NCBI GenBank assembly: GCA_029264355.1
Contig: JARIBW010000036.1
Coordinates: forward strand, 62,001-126,000
DNA length: 64,000 nucleotides
Origin: Collinsella sp.
Lineage (GTDB): Bacteria > Actinomycetota > Coriobacteriia > Coriobacteriales > Coriobacteriaceae
Direction of reading: 5' to 3'
In this document: positions 20,059 through 26,363 of the stretch, piece by piece
How positions within the stretch are numbered: the stretch's first letter is position 1
How the letters are laid out: each line of letters starts with the position of its first letter
Program-made: the position numbers and the translations under genes
The notes under the pieces: model-generated
The model's input: the letters and a program-made list of their open reading frames with translations, nothing else
What the model was told of the DNA's origin: nothing
The model's database searches: none

Positions 20059-20187
20059 GCTCCCCATCCTCGGTAGAAGTTGCATAGTCCTATCCTACAC
20101 GCCCGTGCGGACACGATCCCCCGCCGCAGGGCACATGCCCTCGCAATCGCGCCGATCCGCGGGCACCCTCCCGGCGCGCAAGAGAAA

Positions 20188-20222
20188 CCGCCCCCCGCGG
20201 CCCTTGTGGCCGTGGGGGGCGG
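20188..20222 (-). terminator. Terminator of the YerC-like gene
   Basis: A very GC-rich stem of about 15 bp (CCGCCCCCCGCGGCC with GGCCGTGGGGGGCGG, one mismatch) is followed on the minus strand by TTTCTCTT. Confidence 0.75.
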
Positions 20223-20247
20223 AGCCGTCTGACCGTGCCGGTCCGTG

Positions 20248-20544
20248 CTACCGGTCGCCGAACTTGACAAGCACCTTGCGGTAGCCGCCGTACTCGCCGT
20301 TGAGCGACTTGGAGACGCGGCTCACCGTGGTCGAGGAGGCACCGGTGCGAGCCTGGACCTCGACGTAGGGCTCGCCCTCGTCCAGGTACCGGGCGACCTG
20401 CAGGCGTTGGGCGAAATCGCAGATCTCGCGCGGAGTGCACAGATCGGTCAGGAACGCGCGGATCTCATCGGGACTCTCGACGAGCTGAAACGCCTCGACG
20501 AGCTGGTCCACGTCGGGACGCTCGAACATCTTCTCGATATTCAA
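20248..20544 (-). CDS. YerC/YecD-family TrpR-related regulator
   Basis: A small cytoplasmic DNA-binding protein of about 98 aa with the TrpR-like helix-turn-helix fold. The family blocks are LTPREICDFAQRLQVARYL (reads CTPREICDFAQRLQVA) and TGASSTTVSRVSKSLNGEYGGYR, typical of the YerC/YecD group. The start is uncertain: TTG at 20544 gives a protein beginning N-I-E-K-M-F; ATG at 20529 is the next option. It is a single gene with its own terminator. The ligand and targets are not known for this group. Confidence 0.82.
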   Translation of the reverse strand: MNIEKMFERPDVDQLVEAFQLVESPDEIRAFLTDLCTPREICDFAQRLQVARYLDEGEPYVEVQARTGASSTTVSRVSKSLNGEYGGYRKVLVKFGDR

Positions 20545-20715
20545 CGGAACCACCAACCTTGCCGCAATGGGCACACAACCGCCCCGGCGATGCGCCGAGG
20601 GCATCCGTAACGTAAAAATGGCAGCGCATACGCCACCTTGGCACAGTTTATCACAGTAGAGCGCTAAAGCACTCCGCGCGAGCGGACGGGCACCCCATCG
20701 ACGAAGGCCTTGACC

Positions 20716-21777
20716 CTACCAGCGCGGGAGCGTGGGCACCAAGGAGAGCCTATCGGCGATGCCCGACGTCCAGCGCACCTCGTCCGCATCGCCGATGAAC
20801 ACGCCCTCGACGCCGTCGATACCCTCGATGAACGCCGGCCCCTCGTCCATGCCGAGCATGAGGGCCGTAGTCGAATAACCGTCGCAGTCAATCGACGCGG
20901 GCGCGACGATGGTCGCGCTCGCCACATCGGTGCGCGCGGGCATGCCGTCCTGGGGGCTCAAGATGTGGTGGTACGTCCGCCCTCCCCGCGTGAAGCGGCG
21001 CTCATGCAACCCGCTCGTCACGATCGACCCGTCCGATACGTCGACGATCGCGCGATAATGCGACGGGTCTCGCGGGTTGACGATGCCGATCTTCCAAGGT
21101 GCGCCGGGGCGCACGGGTGGGCGGGCCGCGTCGTCCCGAGGCCTTCCGCCGCGTACGAGCACGTTGCCGCCCAGGTTGATGACGAAGCGATCGACCCCAT
21201 GGCCTGCGAGGATGCCGGCGAGGTCATCGGCGACGTACCCCTTCGCCACGCCCCCCAAGTCGAGCACCGTCTCGGGATCGTCGATCGACAGCGTCGGCGC
21301 GGCGGCGGTGCCGCCGAGATGGATATGGGAGCAGCCCAGGTGCGGCAGCGCGCGCGAGAGGGCCAACGGGCTGGGGACCACGCCTTCATGGAAATCCCAC
21401 AGGCCGGTCACCGTCCCCATCGTGACATCGAATGTCCCCCGGCTGCGCTCGCAGTATCCCAATGATCGACGGATGAGATCGGCCGTCTCCGGCGCGATGC
21501 GGACCTCCGCGGGCGCGCAGGCGTGGGCGCGGCCGATATCCGACTCGGGCCTCGTGCGCGACAGGCGGTGCTCGAAATACAGACAGCGGTCCCTGCATGC
21601 GGCGAGGGCCGCATCGAGGCGCCCACTCACATCCGGATCTCGCACGGACTCGCCGTCGGACGCGTAGGCGTGAAAATGGACCTCGGTGTTGAAGATGAAA
21701 AACGAGATGACGCGCGAGGCGTCGTCCCCACGCATCGCGACGGCCCCGCGGGGGTCGCCGTATTCATAGCGTTGCAT
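20716..21777 (-). CDS. apbE: ApbE-family FAD:protein FMN transferase
   Basis: Attaches FMN covalently to threonine in target flavoproteins such as Rnf/Nqr subunits or FMN-binding-domain proteins. The 353-aa protein has the ApbE core LDLGGVAKGY (about 172-181), NLGGN (201-205) and a metal-binding DGYSTTALML near the C-terminus. The start at 21777 is chosen because GAGGAG lies 6 nt upstream. There is no signal peptide or lipobox, so it appears cytoplasmic, unlike many ApbE lipoproteins. No target flavoprotein gene lies nearby. Divergent from the holin-like gene. Confidence 0.9.
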   Translation of the reverse strand: MQRYEYGDPRGAVAMRGDDASRVISFFIFNTEVHFHAYASDGESVRDPDVSGRLDAALAACRDRCLYFEHRLSRTRPESDIGRAHACAPAEVRIAPETADLIRRSLGYCERSRGTFDVTMGTVTGLWDFHEGVVPSPLALSRALPHLGCSHIHLGGTAAAPTLSIDDPETVLDLGGVAKGYVADDLAGILAGHGVDRFVINLGGNVLVRGGRPRDDAARPPVRPGAPWKIGIVNPRDPSHYRAIVDVSDGSIVTSGLHERRFTRGGRTYHHILSPQDGMPARTDVASATIVAPASIDCDGYSTTALMLGMDEGPAFIEGIDGVEGVFIGDADEVRWTSGIADRLSLVPTLPRW

Positions 21778-21939
21778 GTCGCTCCTCACGCGCGATGGCC
21801 CATGCACGGTATGGGTAGAATGGACGGGATGGCCGATCCGGCGCAGGCGCCGATCCGCCCATCATACCCCCGTCCGGCGCGCCGAGTCGACGAGCGACAC
21901 GCTCCCCCGCGGCACCGGGCACTACCCGAAAGGCTCCCC

Positions 21940-22305
21940 ATGCGCTTTTTCCTCAATTGGCTCCTGACGTCCATCGCCATCGCCGTCGCCGCGTTCATCG
22001 TCCCCGGCATCCAGCCTTTCGGAGCCGCGGACCCCTGGCTCAGCTTCGCCTTCGTCGGTTTGTTCCTCGGGCTCGTCAACTCCCTGGTAAAACCGCTGGT
22101 CACGGTCATCTCCCTGCCGCTCACCTGCCTCACCGTGGGCCTGTTCCAGCTTGTGGTGAACAGCTTCATGCTGGAACTCGCCAGCTGGCTGTCCGTGAAC
22201 CTCCTTGGTTCCGGCATCTCCATCAGCGGCTTTGGCGCCGCCCTGCTCGGCAGCGTCATCGTGAGCATCGTGTGCACGATGCTCGGGGTCGCCGCCGCCG
22301 ACTAG
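21940..22305 (+). CDS. Phage-holin-family (DUF/PF04020-type) small membrane protein
   Basis: 121 aa with four predicted transmembrane helices: about residues 4-24, 32-55, 58-82 and 92-118. The pattern of short helices with GIQPFG after helix 1 and LVNSLVKPLV in helix 2/3 fits the mycobacterial-type four-TMS holin superfamily, which is a widespread housekeeping membrane protein and not evidence of a prophage. CCGAAAGG precedes the ATG by about 6 nt. The function is not known. It converges with the Rrf2 gene with only 13 nt between. Confidence 0.85.
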   Translation: MRFFLNWLLTSIAIAVAAFIVPGIQPFGAADPWLSFAFVGLFLGLVNSLVKPLVTVISLPLTCLTVGLFQLVVNSFMLELASWLSVNLLGSGISISGFGAALLGSVIVSIVCTMLGVAAAD

Positions 22306-22318
22306 GGGCCTTGAGACC

Positions 22319-22759
22319 TTAGGATATGCAGGGGCCCGACGGCTCCTCGAGCGACTCATCGCACATCAGATCCGCCAACGTCACCCCGTTCAGATAGTTC
22401 TCGATCAGGGAATCGAGCTCGCGCCACACGCGGATGGTCCGGCAGCGGTCCGCCCGATCGCAACCGTCATGACCGTGCTCCAAACAGGCAACCGGGCACA
22501 GGGAGCCCTCGGTCAAACGCAGCACCTCGCCGATGGTGAAATCCTCGGGCTCGCGCGTGAGACAATAACCGCCACCCTTGCCGCGCAGCCCGGACAGCAG
22601 TCCGTGACGCACCAACGTCGTGAGGATGTTCTCGAGGTATTTCTCAGAGATCCCCTGGCGGGCGGCGATCTTCCTGAGAGGGGTGCGCCCATCCGATCGA
22701 TGTTCCGCGAGGTCAATCATAACGCGCAGCGCATAGCGCCCTTTTGTCGACACCAGCAT
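22319..22759 (-). CDS. Rrf2-family (IscR-like) transcriptional regulator
   Basis: 146-aa winged-helix regulator. The N-terminal HTH (MLVSTKGRYALRVM to about residue 65) includes ISEKYLENIL, and the cysteine region has Cys88, Cys92, Cys100 and Cys106 in the pattern CPVACLEHGHDGCDRADRC. Firmicute IscR/CymR relatives have the same layout, and three of these cysteines can hold an Fe-S cluster. The start at 22759 matches the conserved family N-terminus; 28 more in-frame codons upstream look unrelated. It is divergent from cysK-mnmA, so it probably regulates cysteine or Fe-S/sulfur flux. Whether it senses Fe-S or O-acetylserine/CysK is open. Confidence 0.9.
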   Translation of the reverse strand: MLVSTKGRYALRVMIDLAEHRSDGRTPLRKIAARQGISEKYLENILTTLVRHGLLSGLRGKGGGYCLTREPEDFTIGEVLRLTEGSLCPVACLEHGHDGCDRADRCRTIRVWRELDSLIENYLNGVTLADLMCDESLEEPSGPCIS

Positions 22760-22890
22760 GATATCCGCGCCTCCATCTCGTCTGTTCCGGCTGGCCACAG
22801 CATAGCAGACAACCCCCTGCGGCATATGGGTTATTTCCGACAAACGGATGAACGGGAGGGGGGTTGCGTGATTTCAACTCGGCCTCGTCG

Positions 22891-22920
22891 ATCGATATAT
22901 TCCTATTATTTTGGTATGAT
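22891..22920 (+). promoter_or_regulatory. Promoter of cysK-mnmA, extended -10
   Basis: TATGAT at 22915-22920 is preceded by TGG, an extended -10. There is no good -35 at 17 nt (TCGATA). The AT-rich stretch from 22891 to 22925 stands out from the GC-rich surroundings and lies between the divergent Rrf2 gene and cysK, so it is the obvious place for Rrf2 binding. Confidence 0.6.
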
Positions 22921-22986
22921 TTAATGAACCTGGATGAAACCGGCGGCGACGCCTTACAATTACCGACACCGTGCAAAGGAGCAGAT

Positions 22987-23922
22987 ATGACCCGCATCCA
23001 CACCTCCCTCGACGAGCTCGTGGGAAACACGCCCCTACTCGAACTCGTCCGGTTCGAACGTCAACTCGGCCTCAAGGCGCGCGTGCTCGTGAAGCTCGAA
23101 CGCCAGAACCCCGCCGGCTCGGTCAAAGACCGCGTCGCGCTCAACATGCTGAATGAGGCGGAGGCCGCCGGCATCATCGAGCCGGACGCCGGCTACACCA
23201 TCATCGAGCCGACGAGCGGCAACACCGGCGTCGGCCTGGCCGCCTTGGCGGCGGCGCGCGGATACCGCCTCGTGATCACCATGCCCGAGACGATGAGCGC
23301 CGAGAGGCGGGCGCTACTCGCCGCCTATGGCGCCGAACTCGTGCTCACCCCGGGCGCCGAGGGCATGAAGGGAGCGATCGCCCGAGCCGAGGAGCTCGCG
23401 GCGACCACCCCCAGAAGCTTTGTCGCCGGGCAGTTCACCAACCCGTCGAACCCCGCGGCCCACATGGCGACCACCGGCCCCGAGATCTGGCGTGACACCG
23501 AAGGCGCCGTCGACATCTTCGTGGCGGGTGTCGGAACGGGCGGGACCATCACCGGGACGGGGCGCTATCTCAAGCAGATGAACGAGGACGTCCGCGTGGT
23601 CGCCGTCGAGCCCGCCGGCTCGCCCGTGCTCTCCGGAGGTTCGGCCGCCCCCCATGCCATCCAGGGCATCGGGGCGGGATTCGTTCCCGAAGTGCTCGAT
23701 ACCGACGTGTACGACGAGATCATCGCCGTGGAGGACGACGACGCGCTCGCCTGCGGACGCGCGCTCGCACGACGGGCGGGCATTTTGGCCGGCATCTCCT
23801 CGGGAGCCGCCGCCTGGGCCGCTCTCGAGCTGGCGAAGCGCCCCGAAAACGCCGGGAAAACCATCGTCGCCCTACTCCCCGACACCGGCGAGCGTTACCT
23901 CTCCACCGCCCTCTTCGCCTAA
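22987..23922 (+). CDS. cysK: Cysteine synthase (O-acetylserine sulfhydrylase)
   Basis: PLP enzyme making cysteine from O-acetylserine and sulfide. The 311-aa protein has the PLP-binding Lys47 in NPAGSVKDR, the substrate loop TSGNTG (76-81) and the phosphate-binding [24 protein letters not shown] precedes the ATG by about 6 nt; 41 earlier in-frame codons are not needed. The gene lies divergent from the Rrf2 regulator and 43 nt upstream of mnmA. In many Gram-positive bacteria the slot between an Rrf2 gene and mnmA is held by a cysteine desulfurase; here it is cysK. Confidence 0.95.
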   Translation: MTRIHTSLDELVGNTPLLELVRFERQLGLKARVLVKLERQNPAGSVKDRVALNMLNEAEAAGIIEPDAGYTIIEPTSGNTGVGLAALAAARGYRLVITMPETMSAERRALLAAYGAELVLTPGAEGMKGAIARAEELAATTPRSFVAGQFTNPSNPAAHMATTGPEIWRDTEGAVDIFVAGVGTGGTITGTGRYLKQMNEDVRVVAVEPAGSPVLSGGSAAPHAIQGIGAGFVPEVLDTDVYDEIIAVEDDDALACGRALARRAGILAGISSGAAAWAALELAKRPENAGKTIVALLPDTGERYLSTALFA

Positions 23923-23965
23923 CCGCACGCACCGTGCCGCACCCCGACCCACGCAAAGGAGATCC

Positions 23966-25147
23966 ATGACCCGCAAGCGCGTACTCGTCGCCATGAGCGG
24001 CGGCGTCGATTCGAGCGTGACCGCCTACCTGCTCACGCAGCAGGGGTACGACTGCCTCGGCGCCACCATGTTGCTGCACGGCGACGCCGAACCCGGCGCC
24101 TGCGGCGGCGGTTCGGATGCCGACGACGCCGCCGCGGTGGCCGAGCGTCTGGGCTTTCCCCACGAGGTCATCGACATGCGCGCGACCTTCGAGCGCCAGG
24201 TGGTGGAAAAGTTCGTGAGAACCTATGAGGCGGGGCGTACACCCAATCCCTGCATCGACTGCAACCGTCACCTCAAGTTCGACGCGTTGCTCACCCACGC
24301 CCGCGAGCACGGCTGCGACTTCATAGCCACGGGCCATTACGGACGCATCGGCACGCTCGCGGGGGGCGGAGGCGGCTCGATGCGGCGTGACGGGGGATGC
24401 GGGCTCATCGATGAGATCGCCGCGCGGGCGGGGGCGACAAACGGCCTCCACGCCCTCAGCTGCGCACTCGACCCCTCGAAAGACCAGAGCTACGTGCTGT
24501 ACTCCCTCACACAGGAACGCCTCGCGCGCACCCTGCTGCCCCTCGGCGGCCTGTTCAAGGAGCGCGACGTGCGGCGCATCGCCCGCGAGCAGGGGTTCGA
24601 GAATGCGGGCAAGCGCGACAGCCAGGGCATCTGCTTCGTTCCGAACAACGACTTCGCCACCTATATCGAACGGCGCAACGGGGCTCCCCTGCCGGAGGGA
24701 GATATCGTGGACACGAGCGGCCAAGTGCTGGGACGCCATCACGGGGCGATTCGCTACACCGTGGGGCAACGCAAGGGGCTGGGCGTGGCCTGTGCGCACC
24801 CCGTCTACGTGACGGGCATCGACGCGGCGGCGAACACGGTCACCCTCGGCGAAATCGAGGACCTCATGGCAGGCGGGCTCGTCGCAAACGACTGGATCTG
24901 GAGCACCCCGACGCACATCATGGAAGAGCTGCTGGACGAGGGCGGCGAGAAAGGCCTGCCCGTGAGCGCCAAGATCCGCTACCGTCATCCTGCGCGGCCC
25001 GCGCGGCTGCGCAGGTCGCCGAACGCCGCGGGCGAGATGGAGCTCGCCTTCGACGAGCCCGAACGCGGCATCGCCCCCGGCCAGGCAGTCGTGGTCTACG
25101 CCGGCGAGGTCGTCCTGGGCGGCGGGACCGTGGTGCGGGCGATCTAG
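23966..25147 (+). CDS. mnmA: tRNA-specific 2-thiouridylase MnmA
   Basis: Adds sulfur to U34 of tRNA-Lys/Glu/Gln. The 393-aa protein has the PP-loop SGGVDSS (11-17), the catalytic pair Cys96 (NPCIDC) and Cys223 (QGICFV), and the C-terminal beta-barrel domain. Between ATGHYGRI (about 121-128) and DPSKDQSY (about 169-176) it has a longer loop than usual, about 40 residues, including a run of five glycines. AAAGGAG lies 5 nt before the ATG at 23966. Second gene after cysK; the sulfur donor (a cysteine desulfurase) is not encoded nearby. Confidence 0.95.
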   Translation: MTRKRVLVAMSGGVDSSVTAYLLTQQGYDCLGATMLLHGDAEPGACGGGSDADDAAAVAERLGFPHEVIDMRATFERQVVEKFVRTYEAGRTPNPCIDCNRHLKFDALLTHAREHGCDFIATGHYGRIGTLAGGGGGSMRRDGGCGLIDEIAARAGATNGLHALSCALDPSKDQSYVLYSLTQERLARTLLPLGGLFKERDVRRIAREQGFENAGKRDSQGICFVPNNDFATYIERRNGAPLPEGDIVDTSGQVLGRHHGAIRYTVGQRKGLGVACAHPVYVTGIDAAANTVTLGEIEDLMAGGLVANDWIWSTPTHIMEELLDEGGEKGLPVSAKIRYRHPARPARLRRSPNAAGEMELAFDEPERGIAPGQAVVVYAGEVVLGGGTVVRAI

Positions 25148-25175
25148 CGGCCCGCATGTGCTGAGCGAGCGGGGC

Positions 25176-25886
25176 TCACTCCCCGTCCGCCTCGCACTCC
25201 CCCGTAGCTTCGCGGTCGGAAAACATCATGAAGAACGCCGCGAGCAGCAGCAGCGAGCAGATGCCGATTGCCGAGAGCCCGAATCGCTCGAGGCACCAGT
25301 TGCCGAGTACGGCCCCACACGCGAACACGGCGATCACCCCGAAGTACAAGAGCCCGTTGGCCAGGAAGCCGCGCTCGTGCGTGATGATGTAATCGTCGAC
25401 GTTTTGCAGGGCGCTGCGCAAGTTGCCGATGCACATGGTGGTGGCGATGCCGCGTCCGCGGATTTTTCGGAAGCTCTCGACCTGCATGCCGCAGGCGAGC
25501 GAGGTGAGGCCGTTTGCGAGCATGTCGCACCCAGAAGGCAGCAGTCCGACGCCGAGCAAGATGAGGGCCTCGGCCAAGACGGTGAGCTGACGCCAATGCA
25601 AGGCGCTGGAAAAACGCTCGTGCACCAAATCGCTCATCATGATGCCGGCGGAGAAGCACAGGACCGGCAGAAGGAAATGCATGGCGAGGGGGATGTTCCC
25701 CTCGGAGATGTGCACGCCCACGAGCAGGATGTTGCCCGTCTGGGCATTGGCGAACACGCCGCCGCGGCCGACATAGGAATAAACGTCCATGAAGCCACCG
25801 ACCAACGCCAGTATGACGCCGAGCTCGATCGACTCGGACACCTGTTTCGCGCGCCTCACCCGAACCCCTTTCCAGCACTCGATCAA
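25176..25886 (-). CDS. YoaK/DUF1275-family membrane protein
   Basis: 236 aa, about six transmembrane helices. The family signature GGFMDVYSYVGRGGVFANAQTGNIL (positions about 30-54, shown only partly in full families) and MQVESFRKIRGRGIATTMCIGNLRS are clear. Function is unknown; members are inner-membrane proteins. It ends 28 nt from the mnmA stop in a convergent arrangement. The acidic C-terminal tail (GECEADGE) is probably cytoplasmic. Confidence 0.85.
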   Translation of the reverse strand: MIECWKGVRVRRAKQVSESIELGVILALVGGFMDVYSYVGRGGVFANAQTGNILLVGVHISEGNIPLAMHFLLPVLCFSAGIMMSDLVHERFSSALHWRQLTVLAEALILLGVGLLPSGCDMLANGLTSLACGMQVESFRKIRGRGIATTMCIGNLRSALQNVDDYIITHERGFLANGLLYFGVIAVFACGAVLGNWCLERFGLSAIGICSLLLLAAFFMMFSDREATGECEADGE

Positions 25887-25944
25887 CCCGATACAGCATA
25901 GGCCAAGGGGCGGGCCCCGCGCAGATCTCCCCGAGAATTAACCT

Positions 25945-25991
25945 CGATTGGGCGATCAATTGGGGACAGTCCCCAATTGATCGCCCAATCG
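25945..25991. repeat. 47-bp perfect palindrome (REP-like)
   Basis: Two perfect 23-nt arms (25945-25967 and 25969-25991) separated by one base. The centre reads TTGGGGACAGTCCCCAA. No U-run follows on either strand, so it is not a standard intrinsic terminator. It sits upstream of the YoaK gene's start and before the mgtA promoter. It resembles the repeated extragenic GGGGACTGTCCCC palindromes known in some genomes, but copy number cannot be judged from this window. Confidence 0.8.
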
Positions 25992-26027
25992 AACCCACCA
26001 ACTTCGTGAATTAGGATGAAGTCTCGC

Positions 26028-26055
26028 TTGACAGCCCCGATGGGCGCCCTACACT
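26028..26055 (+). promoter_or_regulatory. Promoter for the mgtA leader transcript
   Basis: A perfect -35 TTGACA (26028-26033) and -10 TACACT (26050-26055) spaced by 16 nt. The predicted start is near 26062, giving a leader of about 300 nt before the ATPase start codon. This is the strongest sigma-70-type match I saw in the window. Confidence 0.8.
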
Positions 26056-26106
26056 AACGTGCGAATATCGACGAAGGCCCCGGCCGCGACCAAAAGGAGG
26101 TGCGTC

Positions 26107-26208
26107 ATGGATCACCCCGCCAATAGCTGCGCCCAGCAGGCTGGCAAACCCCGATTGCGCCATGGCGGCACCCGCGGTCCGCTCCCCCGCCTTCTGACCG
26201 GACGATGA
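26107..26208 (+). CDS. 33-codon leader ORF upstream of mgtA
   Basis: A short ORF with an ideal Shine-Dalgarno (AAAAGGAGG, 6 nt spacing) begins at ATG 26107 and ends at TGA 26208. It encodes 33 residues, starting M-D-H-P and containing prolines at positions 4, 15, 25 and 27 with a Pro-Leu-Pro-Arg run near the end, plus several arginines. It lies in the 5' leader of the Mg2+ ATPase, and its ribosome site is almost identical to that of mgtA (AAGGAGGTGC-S-TCATG). Enterobacterial mgtA leaders carry a proline-containing peptide, MgtL, whose translation controls the downstream gene. I infer a similar sensing role here, but no homology is established and the peptide may simply be an arbitrary translated leader. 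Confidence 0.55.
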   Translation: MDHPANSCAQQAGKPRLRHGGTRGPLPRLLTGR

Positions 26209-26363
26209 ATCCCCGGGCATAACGGACTCCGTCCGCCATCGCAACGCAACCGAATCCATGTCCTCGCGGCAATCGCCGCGATCGACCCATGCCCGCATGG
26301 GCGCATCTCCCCCTGTTCGACCACACACCCGGCAGCGCCGGAGCAACGTCAAGGAGGTGCCTC
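26209..26363 (+). promoter_or_regulatory. Structured mgtA leader region
   Basis: 155 nt between the leader ORF and mgtA. Three small perfect hairpins are visible: CGGAC/GTCCG at 26223-26235, CCCATG/CATGGG at 26286-26301 and CCGGC/GCCGG at 26329-26341, the last one just before the mgtA ribosome site. None is followed by a U-run, so any attenuation would be Rho-dependent or act on translation. Confidence 0.5.

Noticed and set aside
21940..22305. Holin-like protein as sign of a prophage
   Set aside because: The four-TMS family is widespread in Actinobacteria as a housekeeping membrane protein, and there are no endolysin, terminase, capsid or integrase genes around it.
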